Shown here one piece after another: positions 53,515 to 62,294 of a stretch of DNA of 64,000 bases. The number at the start of each line of letters is the position of its first letter. Position 1 is the first letter of the stretch. Made by a program: the position numbers and the translations under genes. The DNA comes from Hyalangium gracile. GTDB lineage: Bacteria > Myxococcota > Myxococcia > Myxococcales > Myxococcaceae. The notes beneath the pieces were generated by a model. That model did no database searches and was not told the origin of the DNA. It worked only from the letters and a program-made list of their open reading frames with translations. The stretch lies in assembly GCF_020103725.1 (NCBI RefSeq), contig NZ_JAHXBG010000002.1, positions 682,001 to 746,000 on the forward strand, written 5' to 3'.

Positions 53515-54549
53515 TCACTTCCGAGTGGAGGAGCCGGCGCCGGTGAACTCCGGCATCAGGTACTCGTCCACGGACGGAGCCTTCTCCAGGAGCCCCAGCT
53601 CCACGAGCTGCTGCCCCAGGGTCTCCCAGCGCTCACGGCTCATGACGCCAAGGCCCTTGGCCCGCGTCTCGTCCGTCTCGATGAGCGGCTTCTGCACCTC
53701 GGCGATCGCGGCGAAGGTCTCCGCATCCATGGTGGTGTTGAGCTTCGCCATGATGTCATTGGCCGGCTTGGGGTTGTCCAGGTACGCCCGCCACCCCTCG
53801 CGCAGGGCCTGGACGAAGGCGCGCACTCGCTCGGGCGACTTCTGGAGCAGCTCCCGCCGCGTCACCACCACGGTCATGTAGGGGTTGAAGCCCTCGTCGG
53901 CGACCTTGAAGACGACCGGCTCGGCGCCCTGCTTCTTCGCGGCCAGGGGCTCGGAGGTGAGGAAGCACTGCTGCCCGAACTCCTTGTCCGCCACGAAGCG
54001 GGCCACGCCGCCGTCGTAGGGGACGATCTTCACCTTGTCGAAGCCGTACTTCTTCTTCAGGAAGGCCGCGAAGGGCGCGCCGGGCTCGAGCGCCAGCGTG
54101 CCTCCGGAGAACACCTGCCCCATCGAGGTGAAGCCTCGCGAGGCGTGGACCATGATGGCTCGCGGAGAGACCTGGTACACGGCGAACAGCGGCACCAGGT
54201 CGGCCCCTCGGGCGCGAGACACCAGCAGCTGGTCCGCGCTCGTGATGCCGAACTCCACCTGACCCGTGGCCGCCATCTGGGTGACGGGTGCGCCAGCGCC
54301 GCCGCCCAGCACCTCCACCTCCAGTCCGTGGCGGGAGAAGGCGCCGCTCTCGCGCGCGGCGTAGAAGCCACCGAACTCAGGCTCGGGCACCCAGTCCAGC
54401 GCCAGCTTCATCCGAGCGGGCGCGGGCGTCGCCGCCGCGGTCGCACTGGCACCCTCCCCGGCCGGCGCGGGTGGAGTCTTGTCCCGGCTGCAGCCCAGAG
54501 CCAGCACCGCCAGACACGACAGCGCACCCACCCAAGACGCCTTCATCAT
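53515..54549 (-). CDS. ABC importer substrate-binding lipoprotein, THI5/NMT1-like
   Basis: 344 residues from the first of two adjacent ATGs at 54549, after GGAGGG. The lipobox is LALGC with Cys20. After an Ala/Pro-rich tether the fold shows MKLALDWVPEPEFGGFYAAR, GLEVEVLGGG and VEFGITSADQLLVSRA, characteristic of the NMT1/THI5-like family that binds thiamine precursors (HMP), sulfonates or nitrate-like ligands. The THI5-type opening ALDWVPEPEFGGFY favours a pyrimidine precursor of thiamine. It completes the ABC importer encoded just upstream. Confidence 0.88.
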   Translation of the reverse strand: MMKASWVGALSCLAVLALGCSRDKTPPAPAGEGASATAAATPAPARMKLALDWVPEPEFGGFYAARESGAFSRHGLEVEVLGGGAGAPVTQMAATGQVEFGITSADQLLVSRARGADLVPLFAVYQVSPRAIMVHASRGFTSMGQVFSGGTLALEPGAPFAAFLKKKYGFDKVKIVPYDGGVARFVADKEFGQQCFLTSEPLAAKKQGAEPVVFKVADEGFNPYMTVVVTRRELLQKSPERVRAFVQALREGWRAYLDNPKPANDIMAKLNTTMDAETFAAIAEVQKPLIETDETRAKGLGVMSRERWETLGQQLVELGLLEKAPSVDEYLMPEFTGAGSSTRK

Positions 54550-54574
54550 GAATCTTCCCTCCACAGGTGAAATC

Positions 54575-55351
54575 TCATGAGGCCGAGGGGTGCCAGCGCC
54601 GGAGCAGGCGCGTCCCCGCCAGGCTCACCGTCCCGAACAGGACGATACCCAGTCCCGCGGCGCACAGCACCGCCGCGAACATCAGATCGGTGCGCAGCTG
54701 CCGGTAGGCCGCGAGCACGAGGATGCCCAGTCCCGCCGTCCCCTCGGAGAAGCCAGCGACGAACTCGCCGACGATGGCGCCGATGACGGCCAGCCCCGAG
54801 GCGATGCGCAGCCCGGTGAAGATGTTGGGGAGCGCGCCAGGGAGCTCGAGCTTGAGCAGCGTGGCGAGCCGGCGCGCGCCGTACAGGCGGAACATGTCGC
54901 GAAGGGCCGGATCCAGCGAGCGCACGCCACTGAGCGTGTTCGCGATGACGGGGAACACGGAGACGATGAAGGCGGAGGCGGCCACGGCTCGCTGCCCGGG
55001 TCCAAACCACAGCACGAGCAGCGGCGCGATGGCGACGATGGGGACCGTCTGAAGGAAGAGCGTGTACGGATAGAGAGCGCGCTCGAGCAGTCGCGAGGAC
55101 GCGAGCACCACCGCGACGAGGACGCCCACCAGGGCGCTGAGGCCAAAGCCGATGAGCGCGGCCTCGGCGGTGACCCAGGCACTGGCAGCCAGCTCCCGAG
55201 CGTCGTGAACCGCGGTGGTGAGCACCGCCGAGGGAGGAGGCAGCAGGAAGGCCTGCACCCCCAGGAGCCGCACGAGCCCCTCCCACAGAGCCAGCAGCGC
55301 CACGAGCGCGACGAGCGGAGGAAGAACGGAGCGAAGCAAGGTGCCGCGCAT
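54575..55351 (-). CDS. ABC importer permease (BPD_transp_1; TauC/SsuC/ThiX-like)
   Basis: 258 residues with six membrane helices. The EAA-like loop is seen in the cytoplasmic segment YGARRLATLLKLELPGALPNIFTGLR. N-terminal VLPPLVALVALLALWEGLVRLLG and FLQTVPIVAIAPLLVLWFG are typical of the nitrate/sulfonate/HMP permeases. Its ATG overlaps the ATPase stop (TGATG). The binding-protein gene follows 25 bp downstream. Confidence 0.92.
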   Translation of the reverse strand: MRGTLLRSVLPPLVALVALLALWEGLVRLLGVQAFLLPPPSAVLTTAVHDARELAASAWVTAEAALIGFGLSALVGVLVAVVLASSRLLERALYPYTLFLQTVPIVAIAPLLVLWFGPGQRAVAASAFIVSVFPVIANTLSGVRSLDPALRDMFRLYGARRLATLLKLELPGALPNIFTGLRIASGLAVIGAIVGEFVAGFSEGTAGLGILVLAAYRQLRTDLMFAAVLCAAGLGIVLFGTVSLAGTRLLRRWHPSAS

Positions 55352-56169
55352 CAGGCGCCCCCCCGCTCCAGGGCCTCGGAGAGCACGTGCACCTCGCGAG
55401 CAAAGGTGGGCTCCAGACGCAGGGCCGCGGCGCGCTGGCGTGGCAGCTCCAGCACGTGGTCCAGCAGCACCCGTGCGGGGCGTGGAGAGAACACGATGGC
55501 CCGCTCGGCGAGCCAGGCGGCTTCGGAGAGCGAGTGGGTGACGAAGAGCACGGTCATCCCCAGCTCGTGCCACAGCGCCCGAAGCTGCTCATCCAGCCGG
55601 CCGCGGGTGAGCTCGTCCAGAGCGCCGAACGGCTCATCCATCAGCAGCAGCCGAGGCCGTGTCACCAGCGCCCGTGCCAGGGACACGCGCATGCGCATGC
55701 CGCCAGAGAGCTCGGCCGGGAAGCGCGCGGTGAACTCGCCCAGGCCCACCTGAGCGAGCACCTCGCGAGCGGCGGCGTGGCGCTCGGCTCGGCGCATGCC
55801 GGACAGCTCCAGGGGCAGCGCGGCGTTGTCGAGGACGGAGCGCCAGGGAAGCAGGTGTGCATCCTGGAAGACGTAGGCGATGGGGGCGCGAGAGGCGTGA
55901 ACCTGCTCGGCGCCTGGAGCCAGCACCACCCGGCCGCGGGTGGCGGAGTCCAGTCCGGCGATGATGCGCAGCAAGGTGGACTTACCGCAGCCCGAGGGCC
56001 CGACGAGCGCGACGAAGGAGCCGGGAGCGATCTCGAGGTTCACGCCATCGAGGGCCTCGACCCCCCCTGTGAAGGTCCGGTGGACCTGCTCCACTCGTAC
56101 ACCGATCCCGCTGCCGGGAGAGGAGGCGGCAGTCACGGGAGGCACCGGCTCGGAGGCGGGGGAAGCCAT
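55351..56169 (-). CDS. ABC importer ATPase (TauB/SsuB/ThiZ-like)
   Basis: 272 residues. It shows Walker A GPSGCGKST, Q-loop YVFQDAHLLPW, signature LSGGMRMRVSLARAL, Walker B LLLMDEPFGALD and His-switch VTHSLSEAAW. An N-terminal ~25-residue Ser/Pro extension precedes the fold. A 7-bp hairpin (AGGAACG / CGTTCCT) at 56193-56215 lies 24-46 bp upstream of the start codon and could influence translation. No known riboswitch was recognised in the leader. Confidence 0.93.
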   Translation of the reverse strand: MASPASEPVPPVTAASSPGSGIGVRVEQVHRTFTGGVEALDGVNLEIAPGSFVALVGPSGCGKSTLLRIIAGLDSATRGRVVLAPGAEQVHASRAPIAYVFQDAHLLPWRSVLDNAALPLELSGMRRAERHAAAREVLAQVGLGEFTARFPAELSGGMRMRVSLARALVTRPRLLLMDEPFGALDELTRGRLDEQLRALWHELGMTVLFVTHSLSEAAWLAERAIVFSPRPARVLLDHVLELPRQRAAALRLEPTFAREVHVLSEALERGGA

Positions 56170-56298
56170 CTCGACCTGCTTCTATCCTCGCCAGGAACGG
56201 ATGGCCAACGTTCCTGAGTGTCCGGCAGCCAGAGAGCCCAGAGGCAGCTGAGGAGGGATGGCTTCCGGAGACCGTGTGCCATGGGCGAGCGGGACGGC

Positions 56299-56340
56299 CG
56301 GTGCGGGAGGACCCGTCAGCTGACGGGGGGACCCGCACCG
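56299..56340. terminator. Large nested hairpin between two minus-strand genes
   Basis: Outer arms CGGTGCGGG (56299-56307) and CCCGCACCG (56332-56340) flank a perfect 16-bp palindrome CCCGTCAGCTGACGGG (56312-56327), with AGGA/GGGA internal loops. It follows the stop of the 442-aa gene (56413) by about 73 bp and precedes the ABC ATPase gene. It is most likely the terminator that separates them; no T-run. Confidence 0.6.
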
Positions 56341-56412
56341 AGCCGAGGGGCCCGCGACCTGGAGTCCCCCGGCCGTGGGCCCTGCCCGGATCCGCGTAAC
56401 GAAGATCCGAGC

Positions 56413-57741
56413 CTACGTGGTGAGGATGATGCGGCCACCCTGCAGGGCGCGGCGAACCAGGGCCAGGGCCTGCTCGGAGGCGGCCTCGGCCTCGGTGAGG
56501 CGGCGCAGACACAGGGGCCCCTGAGTGGCCGTGACGGCGCGCTTCAAGTCCGTGAGCAGCATCAGCGCGGCCTGGAGCATCTCCTTGCCCTGGGACGACT
56601 CGTCCGTCTTGGACTTGCCGGCCTTCTCCGCCACGTACTGCGTGAAGCGCTTGACGACATCCTCGGTCTTGCTCGGGTCGAACTGCTCGAGCAGCCCCTT
56701 GAGCCGCGCGGGGTTGATCTGGATCAACCGCAGCGCGCCGACCTTCTGGAAGGCCGGGTGCGGCAGGCCGATGTCCGTCATCTCGAACGCGCCCAGCAGA
56801 CCCTCCTCGGGGGCCTTGTGGGCGTGCGGCACCACGTCCACGAAGAGCGCCAGCGGCTCGGCGCCCTGGTTGAAGGCCTCGACCTCATCCTCGTCCAGCG
56901 GCGGGAACTGCTGCGGCACGCCGATGAAGAGCAGCGGCAGGACGATCTCGGCCCAGAACTCCTCGGGAGCGCAGCCGGTGCCACCCACGGTGGCCACCAT
57001 GTGCGCCATCAGCTCCACCAGCCGCGGCGCGCGCTCCACCTGGTCCGCCAGGGACTTGCTCGCATCCAGCCGCTGCAGCGACGAGACGATCTGCCCCTCG
57101 AACTGCTCCCGAGCCTCCTTGGGCAGCGGGGGCTGCGTGCGCCCCAGCGCGTCCTTCACGTCGCGCGCCAGCGAGTCCGGCTTCGACTCGAAGGTGGTCT
57201 TCGCCTTGGCGGGATCCAGCACCACGAACTGGAGGAAGCCCGGATCGAACAGGCGCTGATAGTCCGCGGGCCCCAGCCTGGGCGGGCTGCCCAGCGAGCC
57301 GGCCGGATTGGCCCCGAAGCGCACCTGCCCCAGCGAGCGGCGGATGTCCGCGCCCAGATCCTCCAGCTTCGCCAGCTTGCCCTGGCTCAGCGAGTCCATC
57401 ACCGCGCCAAACGGCGACAGCATGATGATGGCCTCCGGGAAGCCCAGCGTGGCCCCCTCGGGAGAGTCCCGGTTGGGGAACCAGAAGGCCCGGTGCTCGG
57501 CGATCATCCGCCCGGCGAAGGCCCCGGCCAGTCCCAGCGCCAGCGCCTGGTGCTCCGGACGGTTCGGCTGGAACTGCCCGCCAACCAGCTTGATGACGCC
57601 CTTCTCCACCTCCGCCCAGGGGGCCTTCAGCAGATCGACGGGCTTGCCCTCGGCTTTCTCGAGCGCCGCCGAGAGCTGCGCCTGGGCCTGGTGGACGTGC
57701 TGCGGAACGGGATGATCCTGGGGAACAGGAGGTTGAGCCAT
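56413..57741 (-). CDS. Unknown 442-residue protein
   Basis: I do not recognise a family. The protein is soluble: no signal peptide or membrane helix. A helical N-terminus (AQAQLSAALEKAEGKPVDLL) leads into segments such as HRAFWFPNRDSPEGATLGFPEAIIMLSPFGAVM and CAPEEFWAEIVLPLLFIGVPQ that look like a compact enzyme-like core. Acidic, Ala/Leu-rich helices follow toward the end (LLTDLKRAVTATQ). Composition is normal for the region. The gene is divergent from the peptidase/propeller/barrel gene by 89 bp and ends at a strong hairpin, so it is probably monocistronic. Confidence 0.75.
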   Translation of the reverse strand: MAQPPVPQDHPVPQHVHQAQAQLSAALEKAEGKPVDLLKAPWAEVEKGVIKLVGGQFQPNRPEHQALALGLAGAFAGRMIAEHRAFWFPNRDSPEGATLGFPEAIIMLSPFGAVMDSLSQGKLAKLEDLGADIRRSLGQVRFGANPAGSLGSPPRLGPADYQRLFDPGFLQFVVLDPAKAKTTFESKPDSLARDVKDALGRTQPPLPKEAREQFEGQIVSSLQRLDASKSLADQVERAPRLVELMAHMVATVGGTGCAPEEFWAEIVLPLLFIGVPQQFPPLDEDEVEAFNQGAEPLALFVDVVPHAHKAPEEGLLGAFEMTDIGLPHPAFQKVGALRLIQINPARLKGLLEQFDPSKTEDVVKRFTQYVAEKAGKSKTDESSQGKEMLQAALMLLTDLKRAVTATQGPLCLRRLTEAEAASEQALALVRRALQGGRIILTT

Positions 57742-57830
57742 GTCACATCCTGAAGAGTGAAGAGAGCGTGGGCGCCCCTTATCGTGAAAAACGTGGCCTT
57801 GGCTACGACTTGTGCCCCTAGGATGGCGAC

Positions 57831-60800
57831 ATGCTCACGCTCCGTCGCTGGCCCGGGGGCTCTCCCCTCCTCGCCTGCCTGCTCCTGCTTGCCTCGGGGT
57901 GCGCTTTCGTCTCACCCCGGTTTTCCCAGGAGGTCCAGACGTCCTTCGCCCGGGACGAGATGCGCAAGCTCACCACCCGCTCCATGGAGCTGTACTACCC
58001 GGAGCAGCTCAAGCCCGCCGCCCTGCGCATCGCCGCCCGGGTGGAGGCCTGCGTGGACCGGCTGAGGGATCTGTCCTGGAGCAAACGGCCCAGGGATCGC
58101 ATGCTCGTCTACATGACGAGCGCGGGCTTCAACAACGCGTACGTCCAGCCGGACCTGGCGAGCACCCCGCAGCAGATGGTGATGCCGTCGCACATGAGCC
58201 TGGAGCTCTTCCACCTGATGAACCTGGGTGAGACGGAGCTGGGCGACGTGGGCTGTCACGAGGCCGTCCACTACGTGCAGATGCAGCAGGAAGAGGGGCT
58301 CTGGTACGGCATCAACTTCACCACCGGGGGCATCCTCCAGCCCAACATCTTCACCGAGTCCTGGTTCCTGGAGGGGCTGGCCACCTACTACGAGGGCCAG
58401 TTCGACAAGAGCACCGGGCGCCCGCACAGCCCCGTCTGGCGCGGCTGGTTCGAGTCCCTGGTGCAGGAGCGCGGCGGGGACCTGAACCCCGGCCACATGT
58501 CGTCCGACCACCGGCAGGCGGACCCGTTCGGCGGCAACTACCTCACGGGCAGCCACTTCGTCGCGTGGCTGGTGCGCAAGCATGGCGAGAAGAGGCTCTG
58601 GCAGCTCATCCACGAGCAGGGCCAGTCCTGGGCTCCTCCCTTCGGCGTGACGCTGCGCTTCCGGCGCGTGTACGGCAAGACGATCGGGGGCCTGTTCGAC
58701 GACTTCACCGCGGAGCTGAAGCAGGAGCTGCGCCCGCGAGAGCGCCCGGCCTCCCAGTCCGTGGTGGTGCCGGAAGTGGGGTACTTCGCGAGGCTGGCGG
58801 CCTCTGCCAGGGACGGCGCCACGGCGATCGTCCACGTCGGGCGCGAGCAGCCGCCGCGCCTCACGGTGCACGAGCGGGATGGCTCCGAGCGCTTCTCCCG
58901 AAGGCTCACGCTGATGCTGCCCGGCCGCGAGTGGATCCTCAGCAACCCGTCCGTGATGAGCGGCATGTCCTTCACGCCGGATGGTGCCCTGCTCTACCTG
59001 GTGGCCGCCGACCTGGACAGCCAGGGCGCCTACATCTCGCGACTGTGGCGGGTGGATGCGCGCACCGGCGAGGTGCTGCGCACCTGGGAGATCCGGGACG
59101 GCCTGGGCGGTGGCGTCACGCCGGACGGCGCGGGGTACGTCTTCGTGGACATCCAGGGCGGGGACACCGCGAACCTCGTCCGCCTGAACCTGGAGACAGG
59201 CCAGCAGGAGCCACTCACCCGCTTCGAGGGCCACGTCTCGCTCGGAGCGCTGGCCGTCTCTCCGGACGGGCAGCGCGTGGCGTTCGTCATGAAGGGACGC
59301 AGCGGCTGGGATCTGGCGCTGCGGGGACAGGACGGCAGCGTGCGCTGGCTCACGTGGGACGGGCGCTTCAACTACTCGCCCAGGTGGCTGGATGACGATC
59401 AGATCCTCTTCCTGCGCGAGCACGACGCGCGGCTCCAGGTGCACGTCCTGCGGCTCTCCACGGGAGAACTCCGGCGCATCACCGATGCGCCGCACCTGGT
59501 GATGGACGCGCAGCCCACGGGAGACGGCCATGTGGTGTTCCTCAACCGCGCGGGCGTGAACTTCTCGATCGATCGAGCCCCCATCGTGCCGCTGCCGGAC
59601 GATCCTCCCCAGACGGCCGCGGCCTCGACGCCAGCACCGGCCGCGCCTGAAGCCGCGCCTCCGCCCGCGCCCTCCGCCACGCCAACGGCTCCGGAGGCTC
59701 CGCCGCCAGCGGAGTCCGTCCCAGGCACGCCGCCCGCTCCGGATGCCTTCGCCGAGTTCCCCGGCGCTCCCCCCTCCTCCCCTCCTCCGCCTGAAACGCC
59801 CGCGCCGGAGGCTCCGACTCCGGGTGCCCTCGCGTCCGACGCCCCCACCGCCGCGTTCCCCGCGCTCACCACCGTGCCCCTGGCGGATGCGCCGCTGGCC
59901 AGCATTCCCTCCGCCCCCGAGGTGGAGGTCATCTCCGACAAGCCGTACTCAACGCTCGAGAGATTCTTCTACCCGGAGCTGCGCATCCCGCTCGTGCTCG
60001 CCTACCGGGACGAGGACACCGATGACCTCCGGGTGACGGGACTGGTCTCCCTGGCGGGACAGGATCGGCTCGGCTTCCACGCCTGGGCGATCAACGCCTC
60101 CTACGACTCCAATACGAAGTACCCGAGCATCTCCGTGAACTACGGCAACGCGTTGCCTGCTCCGTGGTACGTGCTGACCTCGTTCGGCTACGCGAGGGAT
60201 GAGGACCAGGAGGACATCCAGGCCACGATCTCGGCGTCTCGGACCTTCTGGACCACGCCGGTCGCCTTCGGAGTGCTCGGCCTGCGGCGCCAGTACTACA
60301 ACGCGGACGATGGCTCCCCCCGAGAGCTCACGTCGCTCGTCGGACCGCGGATCTCCACGTCCTACTTCGCCGGCGAGAGCAGCACGTATGGCGGGACGCA
60401 GCGGGGGCTCGGCTTCTCGCTGACGGCGGGCGCCTTCCCCAAGGCGTTCGGCACCGACACCCTGCTGGGAGACGTGCGAGCCGAGGTGGAGACCTACCTC
60501 GGAGGCCTCCCCATCCTGGGCAGGGACAACCTGCGCCTCTCGGTGGCGGGCCGCTTCCTGCCCGGCGCTCCCGAGGGCCTGCTCGAGGTCGGCGGCATCG
60601 CCTCGGGCACCCCGTTCTACCAGTCCGAGGAGAGCCGCGGCCTGGGCCTCTCCCGGCAGTTCCAGCCGGGCACCACCTTCTCCGAGTACCTGCGCGGCTA
60701 CGAGGACTACACCTTCCGCGCCCGTCACGCCGTCATCGGCAACGCGCTCTACCGCTACCGCTTCATCATCGACTACGGCTGGGCGTCCACGCTGTACCTG

Positions 60801-61040
60801 CTGCCCTCGGTGTTCGTGAACCAGCTCGAGGTGGAGGGCTTCGGCTCCTGGGCGCGCACGGACTTCAAGGAGAACCACCGCGCGGCGGGCGGCGCCGTCC
60901 GCCTCCAGCTCACCTTCGGGCAGCTCGTCCCGGTGGGGCTCTACTACCAGGTCGCCCACCGCTTCGACGCGTGCCCGGATCCGATCGATCTCGTCGACCA
61001 GTGCGCGGACCCGCTCCACATGGTGGGCGTGTCCTTCTGA
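57831..61040 (+). CDS. Fusion lipoprotein: gluzincin peptidase - beta-propeller - outer-membrane barrel
   Basis: 1069 residues. A lipoprotein signal ends in LLASGC (Cys24). The peptidase domain has HExxH at 143-147 (CHEAVHYV) and a second Glu at 181 in WFLEGLATYY, the MA-clan zinc set. From ~320 to ~590 there are TolB/WD40-like blades (MSFTPDGALLYLVA, LAVSPDGQRVAFVM, YSPRWLDDDQILFL). A Pro/Ala/Thr linker of about 100 residues precedes a C-terminal ~370-residue beta-barrel like the BamA/surface-antigen type (VLTSFGYARDEDQEDIQATI, FRYRF-like RYRFIIDYGW), ending in Phe. I infer a surface protease or sensor whose barrel anchors it in the outer membrane. Confidence 0.85.
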   Translation: MLTLRRWPGGSPLLACLLLLASGCAFVSPRFSQEVQTSFARDEMRKLTTRSMELYYPEQLKPAALRIAARVEACVDRLRDLSWSKRPRDRMLVYMTSAGFNNAYVQPDLASTPQQMVMPSHMSLELFHLMNLGETELGDVGCHEAVHYVQMQQEEGLWYGINFTTGGILQPNIFTESWFLEGLATYYEGQFDKSTGRPHSPVWRGWFESLVQERGGDLNPGHMSSDHRQADPFGGNYLTGSHFVAWLVRKHGEKRLWQLIHEQGQSWAPPFGVTLRFRRVYGKTIGGLFDDFTAELKQELRPRERPASQSVVVPEVGYFARLAASARDGATAIVHVGREQPPRLTVHERDGSERFSRRLTLMLPGREWILSNPSVMSGMSFTPDGALLYLVAADLDSQGAYISRLWRVDARTGEVLRTWEIRDGLGGGVTPDGAGYVFVDIQGGDTANLVRLNLETGQQEPLTRFEGHVSLGALAVSPDGQRVAFVMKGRSGWDLALRGQDGSVRWLTWDGRFNYSPRWLDDDQILFLREHDARLQVHVLRLSTGELRRITDAPHLVMDAQPTGDGHVVFLNRAGVNFSIDRAPIVPLPDDPPQTAAASTPAPAAPEAAPPPAPSATPTAPEAPPPAESVPGTPPAPDAFAEFPGAPPSSPPPPETPAPEAPTPGALASDAPTAAFPALTTVPLADAPLASIPSAPEVEVISDKPYSTLERFFYPELRIPLVLAYRDEDTDDLRVTGLVSLAGQDRLGFHAWAINASYDSNTKYPSISVNYGNALPAPWYVLTSFGYARDEDQEDIQATISASRTFWTTPVAFGVLGLRRQYYNADDGSPRELTSLVGPRISTSYFAGESSTYGGTQRGLGFSLTAGAFPKAFGTDTLLGDVRAEVETYLGGLPILGRDNLRLSVAGRFLPGAPEGLLEVGGIASGTPFYQSEESRGLGLSRQFQPGTTFSEYLRGYEDYTFRARHAVIGNALYRYRFIIDYGWASTLYLLPSVFVNQLEVEGFGSWARTDFKENHRAAGGAVRLQLTFGQLVPVGLYYQVAHRFDACPDPIDLVDQCADPLHMVGVSF

Positions 61041-61046
61041 CGAGGC

Positions 61047-61610
61047 TCACAGGCCGTAGAGGCCGGCCTGGTGCGCGTAGTCGAGCACACGGGACGGCAC
61101 CAGCTCCGCCGGGCGCTGCCCTCGGGACAGCATCTCGCGGATCTGCGTGGAGGACACCTCCGCCAGCGGCGGCCCCAGCGTCCCCGGCGCCGGGTAGCCG
61201 GCCCGGTACAGCACCAGCACCCGCACCATCTGCTCGATCCGATCGAAGCTCTTCCAGTTCGGCAGATCCTTCAGGATGTCCGAGCCGATGATGAGCGAGA
61301 AGCTCACCTCCGGATGGCGCTCCCTCAGGTACGTCAGCGTCTCCACGGTGTACCCGGAGCCGCCGCGCTGAGCGACCTCCTCCTCCACCCGGCTCGTCCG
61401 CAGCCAGCCGGAGACCTCCTGGCACAGCACCTCGCACATCCGCACGCGGTGCTCGAAGGGCGCCAGCGCCTTGCCGAACGGGTGCTGGTAGGCGGGCATC
61501 AGCCACACCGCGTCCACGTCCTGCGTGGCGTGCACGTACTGGGCGGCCAGCAGATGGCCCACATGGGGCGGATTGAACGAACCTCCCAGCAGCGCGACCC
61601 GCAAGGCCAC
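61047..61610 (-). CDS. nadD: Nicotinate-nucleotide adenylyltransferase
   Basis: 187 residues. The nucleotidyltransferase motif GGSFNPPHVGHLLAA opens the protein and the ISSTxIR signature appears as VSSTQIREMLSRG. Length and motifs are typical of bacterial NadD, which makes NaAD in NAD synthesis. The ATG is 1 bp past the stop of the metallophosphoesterase-like gene; translational coupling is likely. It is convergent with the fusion lipoprotein gene. Confidence 0.95.
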   Translation of the reverse strand: MALRVALLGGSFNPPHVGHLLAAQYVHATQDVDAVWLMPAYQHPFGKALAPFEHRVRMCEVLCQEVSGWLRTSRVEEEVAQRGGSGYTVETLTYLRERHPEVSFSLIIGSDILKDLPNWKSFDRIEQMVRVLVLYRAGYPAPGTLGPPLAEVSSTQIREMLSRGQRPAELVPSRVLDYAHQAGLYGL

Positions 61611-61611
61611 C

Positions 61612-62280
61612 TCACTTCACCGACAGCTTCGTCCCACGCCCCAGCTGCAGCTCCCGCGGCTCGAGCACCACCTTCCCATCCAGCCGGAAGGCCGTGAAGC
61701 GCAGGTTGCGATCCGCCTTCTCGATGAGCCCGCACGTCTGCTCGGCCGCTCCGGCCAGCCGCCCCGGCGTCAGGAAGTAGCGCGGGCCGATCTGCACCAC
61801 GTTCGGCTCGGACTCCTTGCCGTGGATGAAGACCGTGGCGTTGAGCAGATCATCCCGCGTCAGATCGTTCTTGTCGTAGACGAGGCAGCACAGCGCATCG
61901 CCCACCATGTCCAGCATCTTCCGGGGGATGTTCGGGTCCATGTACTGGAGACAGTCCCGCTCGGGCACCCGGGAGAAGCGCTCCAGCACCAGGCGGCGAT
62001 CCTCCTCCGCGGAGAAGTCCCCCGGGGCCTCGCCGAACGCGGGCGGCCGAGGCAGGGCGTCCTTGGAGGACAGCCACTGCGTCACGTCCGCCAGGAAGTC
62101 CATGTCCGAGTACTCGCGCCCGCCGCGGGCCTTCTCCCGGCGCTCCAGGATCCACGCATCCAGGTCCGTGTAGCGCCCGCCGGCGAAGAGGAAGCGGCGG
62201 GCACCCTTCTCCCGCAACAGCTCGTAGGCCGCGTCGAAGGCGGCCAGATCGCCATGGCTGTCGGAGATAACGCCAATCAC
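61612..62280 (-). CDS. Metallophosphoesterase-like protein with incomplete metal site
   Basis: 222 residues from a GTG at 62280. The YfcE-type opening VIGVISDSHGDLAAFDAA carries the first metal motif DxH. The second motif, normally GD, reads FLFAGGRYTDLDAW; GNHE is not visible, and the GHxH end is replaced by FIHGKESEP. Its fold should be that of a small calcineurin-like phosphodiesterase, but several ligands are missing, so activity is doubtful. It lies between the NamZ-type gene (14 bp upstream) and nadD (1 bp downstream), in one likely operon. Confidence 0.7.
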   Translation of the reverse strand: MIGVISDSHGDLAAFDAAYELLREKGARRFLFAGGRYTDLDAWILERREKARGGREYSDMDFLADVTQWLSSKDALPRPPAFGEAPGDFSAEEDRRLVLERFSRVPERDCLQYMDPNIPRKMLDMVGDALCCLVYDKNDLTRDDLLNATVFIHGKESEPNVVQIGPRYFLTPGRLAGAAEQTCGLIEKADRNLRFTAFRLDGKVVLEPRELQLGRGTKLSVK

Positions 62281-62294
62281 AGGGGGGCCTGCAC

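Noticed and set aside
56170-56412. TPP riboswitch in front of the THI5-type importer
   Set aside because: The expected CUGAGA and conserved P2/P4 segments are absent on the coding strand; only the large palindrome is present.
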